A DNA stretch of 64,000 bases from Flavisphingomonas formosensis. Its GTDB lineage: Bacteria > Pseudomonadota > Alphaproteobacteria > Sphingomonadales > Sphingomonadaceae. A program made the translations under genes and the position numbers. The notes under the pieces were generated by a model that saw only the letters and a program-made list of their open reading frames with translations, searched no databases and was not told where the DNA came from. The stretch lies in the NCBI RefSeq assembly GCF_009755815.1, contig NZ_WRPK01000012.1, forward strand, positions 1 to 64,000, written 5' to 3'. Positions 36,266-43,809 of the stretch are shown here, in pieces. Each line of letters begins with the position of its first letter. Positions within the stretch are counted from its first letter, which is position 1.

Positions 36266-36769
36266 TCAGCTCGCGAGTGATGCCAACCACCCCTTCTCCG
36301 TGAGATCAGGCTGGCTGTTTATGAGCGCTGGGTCAAAGCCGCTCTCCCACGGAAACAGCCCGGAACGGTCCGACCAAACAATCTGTAAGCATGGAAAATC
36401 GTCGCCAGCGTAGAACCATCGACTCCATCCAAGATGTTCTAGATAGTATTTCTTCGCGACTGGGAATCATATGCAGGAGGTATTGGCGAACACGTCATAG
36501 CTGCGTCTTCCGACAGGCAATTTTCGCCCCTCCTTTCCACCTCGAAACAAATCCCAAAATACGTCGTGCGCTATCTCACTCCGCATACTGAACGTGATTA
36601 GCTCGGGCTGCTGAATGTTTACCCAAAACCCCGTGGTGTATGAAAAGCCGAGAATATCTGCCTCCTCGAACACGCTGGTTCGGAACCAGCCGTGCTCCCG
36701 AATGCTTGAGACGAAAGATAGCTCTTGCTCATCGAAGGCATCGGAAGGGGCGTCCAGGGCGGTCGGCAT
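36266..36769 (-). pseudogene. DUF4262 protein interrupted by an in-frame TGA
   Basis: The first 100 codons from ATG 36769 (ILGFSYTTGFWVNIQQPELI, RSYDVFANTSCI) end at TGA 36469-36467. The same frame continues without shift for 66 more codons to a TGA at 36266-36268, with FPVAKKYYLEHLGWSRWFYA and FPCLQIVWSDRSGLFPWE, which is the usual C-terminal half of DUF4262. Total length would be 167 residues, normal for the family. A CGA-to-TGA change is the simplest reading. Function of the family is unknown. Confidence 0.72.
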
Positions 36770-37067
36770 ATCGGCGAGTGTAGAGCTATTGAGAGGCAGC
36801 AGGAAACCCTGCTGTTAGGTGGGCGCCGATCTCCGGTAAACGACCGATTATGGGGCGTTTGCCGACATAGGCGCTGGGATGGCGGTGGCACCTTTGCCTA
36901 TCGGCAAGCCCAGGCTCATCGCCTCGCCCGCTCGATCCGCCAACTCGGCCGAGGCCACGGCCGACGTAGCCGCCCCGCTGAACGACTGCCGTTGGGCGAC
37001 AGTGCAATGTCGATCCGATGCCAGGGTAGCAGCGCCCCCTCTTCCGCATCGGACCGACAGCGATTGC
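36770..37067. other. 298-base stretch without a recognised gene
   Basis: Open frames on both strands are Arg/Ala/Ser-rich and show no family or ribosome site. It lies upstream of the DUF4262 remnant and downstream of the SDR stop, so it should contain the DUF4262 promoter. Confidence 0.25.
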
Positions 37068-37922
37068 TCAATCGAGAATGATCTCGTCATAGGTAAAGGG
37101 GCCACCGACGATCGGCCGGAGCGACGCAGGGCTGCTCCCGTCGATATCGCGTACGCCATAGACCTGCGCCTGCTCCGCGCCGATCACGGTGCGGCCGGAA
37201 AGTGCCATCATGGCCGGATCGCGATGGATCGCCGCGATGATCCGCCCTGTGAAATCGGGCGTTTCGGCGGTTGCCATCAATGCGTCGAACTGGCCTGGCC
37301 GCTCGGCCACCGCCGCCGCGGTGCGCGCGGTCTTCAGGAAACCCATCCAGATGGATATCGATGCCGCGCCGTAAGGCCGCAATTCCACCGCCATGTCGGC
37401 CGACATCTTGTCGGTGCCGGCCTTCTGCGCCCCATAAGCGGGGCCATGGGCATAGGAGACCGCGCCGGGCGCGGAGGTGAAGATCATGAGGCCGCCGGGC
37501 TTCGCGACCAGCAGCGGCGCCGCCGCATGCGCGGCGATATAGCTCGATCGCAGGCCGACATCGAGAATATCGACCATGTCCGTGGGCTTGGTCCAGAACG
37601 GGCCGGGCCGGATCAGCTCGTCGTGCAGCGAGACCGCATTGTTCACCAATATGTCGAGCCGCCCCTCGTCACGCGCCACGGCCGCGAACAGCGCCCGTAC
37701 CGAGGCATCGTCGCCATGATCGCAGGGAAAGGCGACGCCGCGCCCGCCCGCAGCCGTAACCTCGGCCGCCGTCTCGTGAATGGTCCCGCCCAGCCGCGAC
37801 GCACCGGCCGTCTGGCTGCGGCCGGTGACATAAACGGTATAACCTGCCGCGCCCAGCGCCCGCGCAATGCCCTGCCCCGCGCCTCGGCTCGCACCGGTGA
37901 CGACCGCAACACCTTTCTTCAT
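37068..37922 (-). CDS. Short-chain dehydrogenase/reductase
   Basis: 284 residues, classical SDR: VVTGASRGAGQGIARALG as the cofactor loop, DILVNNAVS, and a catalytic Ser/Tyr/Lys set in FTSAPGAVSYAHGPAYGAQKAG. NADP preference is suggested by TGRSQ after the second strand. GGGAGAAGG lies upstream of ATG 37922. A perfect inverted repeat lies 37 bases upstream and may be its operator. Substrate unknown. Confidence 0.88.
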   Translation of the reverse strand: MKKGVAVVTGASRGAGQGIARALGAAGYTVYVTGRSQTAGASRLGGTIHETAAEVTAAGGRGVAFPCDHGDDASVRALFAAVARDEGRLDILVNNAVSLHDELIRPGPFWTKPTDMVDILDVGLRSSYIAAHAAAPLLVAKPGGLMIFTSAPGAVSYAHGPAYGAQKAGTDKMSADMAVELRPYGAASISIWMGFLKTARTAAAVAERPGQFDALMATAETPDFTGRIIAAIHRDPAMMALSGRTVIGAEQAQVYGVRDIDGSSPASLRPIVGGPFTYDEIILD

Positions 37923-38225
37923 GCCCTTCTCCCTCTGCGGCCTTGCCGACCGCTATATTCAGACAACCCAGTGGTCTGATCGAGGAGACGGCTGCAGTCG
38001 CATCCATCTCGGAAAATCAGACTGTTCGTCCATGGCTTAGCGGATCATATCCGACCGCCCGCAGCCTGCCTCCCTGTCTAAAGCAAAATCGCATGGGCGA
38101 AAGGCCTGACGGGCAGGCGACGACGCCGAGCACACCCAGCCGAAACGGGAGCCAGTTTGTATCCGCTCCTTTTTTCTGGGTAACTTGCCCCTTGATCGTT
38201 CTGACGGCAGCGGGACCCATGCATC
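37923..38225. other. 303-base divergent intergenic region
   Basis: Between the SDR (minus) and the DHFR-like gene (plus). It carries one perfect inverted repeat (37959-37979, listed separately) and a further TCAGAC-like half at about 38017-38022. No gene seen. Confidence 0.35.
37959..37979. promoter_or_regulatory. Inverted repeat, candidate operator of the SDR gene
   Basis: TCAGAC (37959-37964) and GTCTGA (37974-37979) flank a 9-base centre, 37 bases before the SDR start. The size and symmetry fit a TetR or similar dimeric regulator. No regulator gene lies next to it, so control would be in trans. Confidence 0.4.
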
Positions 38226-38756
38226 ATGGCGAAGTTGATCTACGCGCTGAATCAGTCCCTCGACGGATATGTCGACCACATGAAATTCGCGCCCGACCCC
38301 GCGCTTTTTCGGCATTTCATCGAAGATGTGCGTGGCCTGTCCGGCAGCATCTATGGCCGTCGCATGTATGAGACGATGCGCTACTGGGACGAGGATCGCG
38401 CCGAATGGGACGCGGAACGACGCGACTATGCGGCGGCGTGGAGGCGCCAACCCAAATGGGTCGTGTCACGCACGTTTCCGTCGGTCGGTCCGAACGCCAC
38501 CCTCGTAGCGGGCGACCTCCCGGCAGCTGCACGCAGGCTGAAGGCGCAATTCGACGGGGTGATTGAAGTTTCCGGACCAGAGCTGGCGCGAAGCCTTACC
38601 GACCTCGGGCTGATCGACGAATATCGATTATATATCCATCCCGTCGTGCTCGGTCACGGCAAGCCCTTTTTCACCGGCCCGCGGCCGCCGCTGCGTTTCA
38701 TCGCCGCCGATCGCATTGGCGAAGACGTGATCAGGCTGACCTATGTGCCAGCCTGA
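38226..38756 (+). CDS. Dihydrofolate reductase family protein (RibD C-terminal-like)
   Basis: 176 residues of the DHFR/RibD_C fold found in many stand-alone bacterial reductases. It opens KLIYALNQSLDGYVDHMKFA, then GSIYGRRMYETMRYWDEDRA, IEVSGPELARSLTDLGLIDE and HPVVLGHGKPFF, all characteristic of this family. It probably uses NADPH; substrate unknown. It is not expected to be the essential folate DHFR. Confidence 0.85.
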   Translation: MAKLIYALNQSLDGYVDHMKFAPDPALFRHFIEDVRGLSGSIYGRRMYETMRYWDEDRAEWDAERRDYAAAWRRQPKWVVSRTFPSVGPNATLVAGDLPAAARRLKAQFDGVIEVSGPELARSLTDLGLIDEYRLYIHPVVLGHGKPFFTGPRPPLRFIAADRIGEDVIRLTYVPA

Positions 38757-39193
38757 TTGCAGCAGGGGTCTAGCAGAACGCAAGCGAGCAACGGCATTGA
38801 GCTAGGCATATCCCGTCCAGCAGCCAAATAGATGCCATCCCTTCGCCAAGGATGATCGGCTCTCAGAGATTGATGATCACCTGCACACGTCCGGTCGCCA
38901 CGAAGCTTAACTCTTCGCCATCATGTCTGAGCAGCGGGCCAAACGCCGCGATCGTGCGCACCTTAACGCTCTGTATCACCGGAACATGTGCGCAAAGGCT
39001 CCGCTTGCACCCCCACCCCAGCCCTGACCCACCCTCCTTGTCGATCAGTACTCTCGTCAGTTCGAAGCCCGGTCCTCATTGCTGTGGATTTTGACAAAAT
39101 GGCAAAGATATTCATTGACAGAAATATTAGCGATATCGAAGGGTAATGACCCAAACCGGCGCTGCAGCCCGGTCGATCGACCGGGGAGTTGCA
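38757..39193. other. 437-base intergenic region with a possible gene remnant
   Basis: On the minus strand about 65 codons stay open from roughly 39067 down to a TGA near 38863 and end with KVRTIAAFGPLLRHDGEELS and a short hydrophobic tail. It has coding character but no start codon with a ribosome site and no recognised family. It may be the end of a deleted gene. The right part carries the promoter for the ornithine-cyclodeaminase-type gene. Confidence 0.3.
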
Positions 39194-40192
39194 ATGGTCG
39201 CTGATCTGTTCGTCGTCCCGGAAAACGAGGATCGGCCCATCGCCCCGCCCTATATCGACGCCGCCGCGATCCGGCGCCTGGTGCGCATGCCAGCGCTGAT
39301 AGAGGCGCTGAAACAGGGTTTCACCGCCGGATTCGATGTGCCGCAGCGCCAGGCACATGCGCTGCCGGGCGGCGCGACCTTATTGTTGATGCCGGCCTGG
39401 GACGATGGCCGCAGCAGCGGCGTAAAACTCGTCACGGTGCAACCCGCGGCGCAGCCGGCCGTCCAGTCGCTGTATCTGCTCCTCGACGGGCATGACGGCC
39501 GGCCGCGGGCGATCCTCGACGGCACGATGCTCACGCCGCTGCGTACCGCCGCCGCTTCTGCGGTAGCCAGCAGCCTGCTGGCGCGTCCCGACTCGCGCCG
39601 CCTGCTGATGATCGGCACGGGTACGCTGGCGCCACATCTGATCGAGGCCCATTGCTGCGTGCGCCCGATCGATCGCATCGCCGTCTGGGGCCGCTCCCCC
39701 GATAAGGCGAAGGCGCTCGTCGAAAGGCTGATCGCCGAGGGACGAAATGCCGCCATCGTCGAGAACCTCGATGCGGCGGTCGCCAACGCGGACATCATTT
39801 CAGCGGCCACCCTGTCGCAGCAGCCGCTGATCCGGGGCGCTCTCGTCCAGCCCGGTACGCATATCGATCTGGTCGGCGCTTTCACGCCCGACATGGCAGA
39901 GGGCGATCCCGCCTGCTTCGCGCGCGCGCGGGTATTCGTAGATGCACGCGATGCGGCGCTGGAAGAGGCCGGCGATCTGCTTCAGGCGATCGCTGCTGGA
40001 ACCATGACCGGCGACGCCATCTGCGGCGATCTAGCAGAGCTCTGCTCCGGCCGCGCCGTCGGGCGCGAGAATACGGCGGCCGACATCACCCTTTTCAAGT
40101 CGGTCGGCATAGCCAATGAGGATCTGATCGCCGCCGGCCTCGTTTATACGGCCTGGTGCGACGCCACGTTTACACCCAGACCGGTCCGGTGA
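39194..40192 (+). CDS. Ornithine cyclodeaminase/mu-crystallin family protein
   Basis: 332 residues from ATG 39194 (GGGGAG six bases upstream); ATG 39146 is possible but has no site. Features: GVKLVTVQPAA, LDGTMLTPLRTAAASAVAS, the NAD loop LMIGTGTLAPHLIEAH, and HIDLVGAFTPDM. Members reduce or deaminate amino or imino acids (ornithine, alanine, delta-1-piperideine-2-carboxylate) with NAD(P)H. The neighbours, a GntR regulator and a PfkB kinase, do not fix the substrate. Confidence 0.88.
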   Translation: MVADLFVVPENEDRPIAPPYIDAAAIRRLVRMPALIEALKQGFTAGFDVPQRQAHALPGGATLLLMPAWDDGRSSGVKLVTVQPAAQPAVQSLYLLLDGHDGRPRAILDGTMLTPLRTAAASAVASSLLARPDSRRLLMIGTGTLAPHLIEAHCCVRPIDRIAVWGRSPDKAKALVERLIAEGRNAAIVENLDAAVANADIISAATLSQQPLIRGALVQPGTHIDLVGAFTPDMAEGDPACFARARVFVDARDAALEEAGDLLQAIAAGTMTGDAICGDLAELCSGRAVGRENTAADITLFKSVGIANEDLIAAGLVYTAWCDATFTPRPVR

Positions 40193-40237
40193 CTGGACCC
40201 CACAGCCGAAGCCATCAGTATCGCCGACACCCGCCGG

Positions 40238-40999
40238 TCAAACCTCCAGCCGTGTCCGATAGACATAGGCATCGCCACGGAAGAGACCCTCTACATATTC
40301 GGCCATCACTCCGCTCGTCACATAGCTTCGCCGCTTGATCAGCAGGCACGGCGTCGGCTGGCTGAAACCGAGCACCTCGCTTTCGGAATCCGCCGGCATC
40401 GTTGCCTCGATCGACTGGTCGCAATAATCCAGGCTCAAGCCGTTGCTGGAAAGCTGCTCGTAGATCGAGCCATAAGGATCGGCATCCGCCAGCATCGGCG
40501 CGAGATCGAGATTGTACCAGGCCGATTCCACGGTCATCGGCAGATCGTCGCCATAACGGACCCGCACGAGGCGCAGAAAACGCGCGTCCGAATGCAGGCC
40601 GAAAATCGAAGCGATGGAACGATCTGACTGGATCTCCCTTTCGAGCAGCCGGGTCGAAGGCACGCGGCCGGATTCGCGCATCTCCTGGGTGAAGCCCTTG
40701 AGCCGATCCATGCCCGTCGCCAGGCGGCTGCTCTCGACCGGCTGGATCACCGTGCCGCGCCGTCCTTCCCCGCGCAGCAGCCGCCGCGCACGCAGCGCGT
40801 TATAGGTATTCTGCACGGTAGCCCGGCTGACGCCGAGCGCCTCGGCGAGCTGTCGTTCGGGGGGCAAGGTCGTCCCCGGGAGCAGCCGCTTCTCCTGGAG
40901 GAGCGTGGTAATCTGCTCCTCCAGCTGGAGATATAACGGCCGCGCAGTGTCGCGACGAAGCTGGACGAGGCGATGCAGGGGTTCGTTCACACCGTGCAA
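40238..40999 (-). CDS. GntR-family regulator with UTRA domain
   Basis: 253 residues from TTG 40999, where AAAGGA lies seven bases upstream; GTG 40990 is the alternative, and the frame is open to ATG 41110 without a site. The wHTH domain (about 10-78) has PGTTLPPERQLAEALGVSRA and TVQNTYNALRARRLL. The UTRA effector domain (about 100-245) has LKGFTQEMRESGRVPSTRLL and VMAEYVEGLFRGDAYVYRTR. It diverges from the PfkB kinase gene and probably controls it and perhaps the convergent cyclodeaminase-type gene. UTRA ligands are often sugars or amino acids. Confidence 0.85.
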   Translation of the reverse strand: MHGVNEPLHRLVQLRRDTARPLYLQLEEQITTLLQEKRLLPGTTLPPERQLAEALGVSRATVQNTYNALRARRLLRGEGRRGTVIQPVESSRLATGMDRLKGFTQEMRESGRVPSTRLLEREIQSDRSIASIFGLHSDARFLRLVRVRYGDDLPMTVESAWYNLDLAPMLADADPYGSIYEQLSSNGLSLDYCDQSIEATMPADSESEVLGFSQPTPCLLIKRRSYVTSGVMAEYVEGLFRGDAYVYRTRLEV

Positions 41000-41100
41000 G
41001 GTCGCGTCCTTTCCGTCACTTCCATGACCATTCCGTGGTTGACAGCGCGACCATCGATCGGGGTTATCGTCCAACATAGACAGCAGGCTGGCAAGCAACA

Positions 41101-42051
41101 ATGCGTGCAATGTTAAGCAACGTAAACTCGAAACATCGCATTTTCCTGATGGGCAGCCTCGTCATCGCCTGCTGCGCGAAGGTAGACAGGGCGCCGGAAG
41201 CCGGCGAATCCGTGCGCGCAACGGATTTCGTGATGGAACTGGGCGGCAAGGGCCTGAACGTCGCGGTGGCGGCGCACCGGCTCGGCGTTTCGATAGACGG
41301 ACTGTTCGCCGTCGGCAGCGATCGCCTCGGCAGTTTCGCACGCGAGGCTTTTGCCGAGACCGGCCTTTCGCCCAAACTCCTCGTAGAGATCGAGGGCCCG
41401 ACCGGAGCCGGCGTCGGCCTCATCGAGGCGGGCGGCGACAATAGAATCGCAGTGTTCCCGGCGGCCAATGACCACCTGTCCCCCGCCCATGTCGAAGCGG
41501 CGGCGGATCGCATCGCCGACGCCGGCATCCTCCTCGCGCAGTTCGAAATCGCGGATGCGCCGATCGCGGCTGGCTTCGCCCTCGCCCGCAGGGCAGGCGT
41601 TCAGACGCTGCTCAATCCGTCGCCCTATCGGCCGATCGCTCCGGCCATCCTCGATGCGACTGACATGATCGTCGTCAACGAAACCGAAGCGCGCGCGCTG
41701 GCCGCCACACTGGGCGTCGACGACGCGGACGGCCTCGCCCATGCTCTCGCCCCGCACGGGATCGGCACGCTCGTCGTCACGCGCGGTGCGGAAGGCGCAC
41801 GGTTCTGGCACCATGGCGAGACGGACGCCCAGCCGGCCTTCCCGGCCGAAGCGATCGATACGATCGGCGCCGGCGACGCCTTCATCGCCGGCCTCGTCGC
41901 CGCGCTCTCCCAGGGCCGGAGCGTCGGCACGGCGCTGCGTTGGGGTTGCGCTGCGGGGAGCATCGTCGTCACGCGGCTGGGCCTCCTGGATGCGCTGCCC
42001 AGCCTGGCGGAGCTCGCCGCCCTGACTGGCGAAGGCACACCGGCCCCGTGA
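41101..42051 (+). CDS. PfkB-family carbohydrate/nucleoside kinase
   Basis: 316 residues of the ribokinase superfamily. The N-terminal di-glycine is in FVMELGGKGLNVAVAAHRLG (substrate binding), and the C-terminal signature DTIGAGDAFIAGLVAAL has the catalytic Asp. It phosphorylates a sugar, nucleoside or related alcohol with ATP. It is divergent from the GntR/UTRA regulator. ATG 41101 is used; ATG 41110 is equally possible, both with poor ribosome sites. Confidence 0.87.
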   Translation: MRAMLSNVNSKHRIFLMGSLVIACCAKVDRAPEAGESVRATDFVMELGGKGLNVAVAAHRLGVSIDGLFAVGSDRLGSFAREAFAETGLSPKLLVEIEGPTGAGVGLIEAGGDNRIAVFPAANDHLSPAHVEAAADRIADAGILLAQFEIADAPIAAGFALARRAGVQTLLNPSPYRPIAPAILDATDMIVVNETEARALAATLGVDDADGLAHALAPHGIGTLVVTRGAEGARFWHHGETDAQPAFPAEAIDTIGAGDAFIAGLVAALSQGRSVGTALRWGCAAGSIVVTRLGLLDALPSLAELAALTGEGTPAP

Positions 42052-42072
42052 TCCCGGCCGAGCGTGCGCACG

Positions 42073-43785
42073 TCAGGGCGTACCGAAGATCGTACGGCCT
42101 TCCTTGATCGTCGCCACGACGCGAACCCGGTCGAGTGCTTCTCGGGGCACGGCGAGGGGATTTGAATCGAGTATCACCAGATCGGCGAGCTTGCCGGGCG
42201 CGATCACGCCCTTCTCCGCTTCCTCGTGCAACTGCCAGGCAGCGTTGCTGGTCACCTCCATCAGCGCCTCGTAGGGCGTCACGCGCTCGCCCGGCCCCAA
42301 TATGTCGCCGGACCGCGTGCGACGCGTGACCGCGGACCAGATCAGCCGAATCATGTCCGGCGGCACCACCGGCGCATCATTGTGGATCGAGGGACGCAGG
42401 CCGACATCGATCGCCTCTCGCTGCGGCGAGATGCGGTCCGCCCGCTCCGGCCCCAGCGCGACCTCGCGATGCCAGTCTCCCCAATAATAAGTGTGGCTGG
42501 CGAAGAAGGAGGGCTGGATATCGAGCCTGCGCATCACCGCGAGCTGATCGGTTCGCGCCGTCTGCGCATGGATGGCTATGGTGCGAGCCATCGGGCTCGT
42601 CCGCCCGGCGTCGACCGCCGCCACCGCATCGATGAGCTGCTGGATCGCCGCATCGCCATTGACGTGGGCGAACACCTGCCAGCCCTTGTCCGCCGCTTCC
42701 TTGAGCTTCGCCCGAAGCACCTCGTCGGTGATCTGCGGATAGCCGTGATAATGGGCATCGCGCCCGGCCGGCGGTACGGGCACCGGCTTGGTCAGCCAGG
42801 CAGTGCGGCCCTGCGGCGATCCGTCGAGAATCAACTTCACGCCCGCGAAACGCAGATGGCGATCATAGGGCGCGTTGAACGGAAGCGTGTCGCGCTCCGG
42901 CCAGGGCATCCAGAAAGCAGGCACCACATCCACGTCGATGAACAGCGATCCGCGCTTCTCCGCTTCGCGCCACATCGGCAGCATGTCGGGCGTCGACGCG
43001 CCGTCCTGTGCGGTGGTAAGGCCATTGGCGGCATAGATGTGCTGCGCCTTGTCCAGCCGCGCGAGCTGCGTGTCGATCGTCGGCTGGGGAAGCTTGGCCG
43101 CCGCGAGGAAGATCGCTTTTTCCTCGATCACGCCGGAGGCCGTCTTGCCGTCCGCCTCGCGCCGGATCACGCCGCCCTGCGGATCGGCATCGGGATGGAG
43201 CATGCCGACCAGCTCGAGCGCCTTGGTATTGAGCGTGGCAAGATGGCCGGAGACGTGCAGCAGCATGATCGGCCGGTCGGCCGATACCGTATCCAGCTCC
43301 TGCCGGGTAGGATGGCGCTTCTCGGCCAGCTCGGCATCGTCATAACCCACGCCGACGATCCAGCCGTCCGGCTTGTCGGCCGCCTGCTTGCGCAGCGCCG
43401 CCAGCAGACCGGACATGTCGCCTACCGTGCCGACGGGCGGCGGCATGAGCTGCGCGAAATCGACGAACTGGGCAAGCATGGAGATATGGCCATGCGCGTC
43501 GATGAAGCCCGGCAACATGGTCTTGCCGCCGAGATCGACCACCCGTGTCGCCTTGCCCCTCAGCCGCAGCAGATCGGCGCTGCTGCCGACGCGCAGGATG
43601 CGTCCGTCCTTCACCGCGACCGCCTGTGCCACATCGCCCGCGCCCGTCATCGGAATGACGGTGCCGTTGACGTAGAGCGTGTCCGCGGCCGGTCCCGCCG
43701 CTGCCAGCGGCCCCGCCACGGACAGCATCGCCGCCGCCGTGAGCGCCCTGGCACCCAATCGCCGGCATAATGCTGATTTGAACAT
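42073..43785 (-). CDS. Secreted amidohydrolase (amidohydrolase 3 / YtcJ-like)
   Basis: 570 residues. A signal peptide (LTAAAMLSVAGPLAAAGPAA) predicts export. The metal-dependent hydrolase core has DLGGKTMLPGFIDAHGHISM (HxH), VFAHVNGDAAIQQLIDAV and HNDAPVVPPD, and a C-terminal strand region with GVIAPGKLADLVILDSNPL. Substrates of this family are varied amides and enol-esters. It starts 25 bases after the TonB receptor stop with GGGGAG upstream of ATG 43785, so uptake and hydrolysis of one compound are probably linked. Confidence 0.88.
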   Translation of the reverse strand: MFKSALCRRLGARALTAAAMLSVAGPLAAAGPAADTLYVNGTVIPMTGAGDVAQAVAVKDGRILRVGSSADLLRLRGKATRVVDLGGKTMLPGFIDAHGHISMLAQFVDFAQLMPPPVGTVGDMSGLLAALRKQAADKPDGWIVGVGYDDAELAEKRHPTRQELDTVSADRPIMLLHVSGHLATLNTKALELVGMLHPDADPQGGVIRREADGKTASGVIEEKAIFLAAAKLPQPTIDTQLARLDKAQHIYAANGLTTAQDGASTPDMLPMWREAEKRGSLFIDVDVVPAFWMPWPERDTLPFNAPYDRHLRFAGVKLILDGSPQGRTAWLTKPVPVPPAGRDAHYHGYPQITDEVLRAKLKEAADKGWQVFAHVNGDAAIQQLIDAVAAVDAGRTSPMARTIAIHAQTARTDQLAVMRRLDIQPSFFASHTYYWGDWHREVALGPERADRISPQREAIDVGLRPSIHNDAPVVPPDMIRLIWSAVTRRTRSGDILGPGERVTPYEALMEVTSNAAWQLHEEAEKGVIAPGKLADLVILDSNPLAVPREALDRVRVVATIKEGRTIFGTP

Positions 43786-43809
43786 CCTCGTCTCCCCGAT
43801 CCCGACCAT

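Noticed and set aside
36467-36469. In-frame TGA of DUF4262 read as selenocysteine
   Set aside because: No downstream selenocysteine-type stem was recognised, the family is not a selenoprotein family, and a CGA-to-TGA mutation is simpler.
42226-43770. 514-codon plus-strand open frame opposite the amidohydrolase
   Set aside because: Shadow of a well-supported gene; Arg/His-rich translation with no motif.
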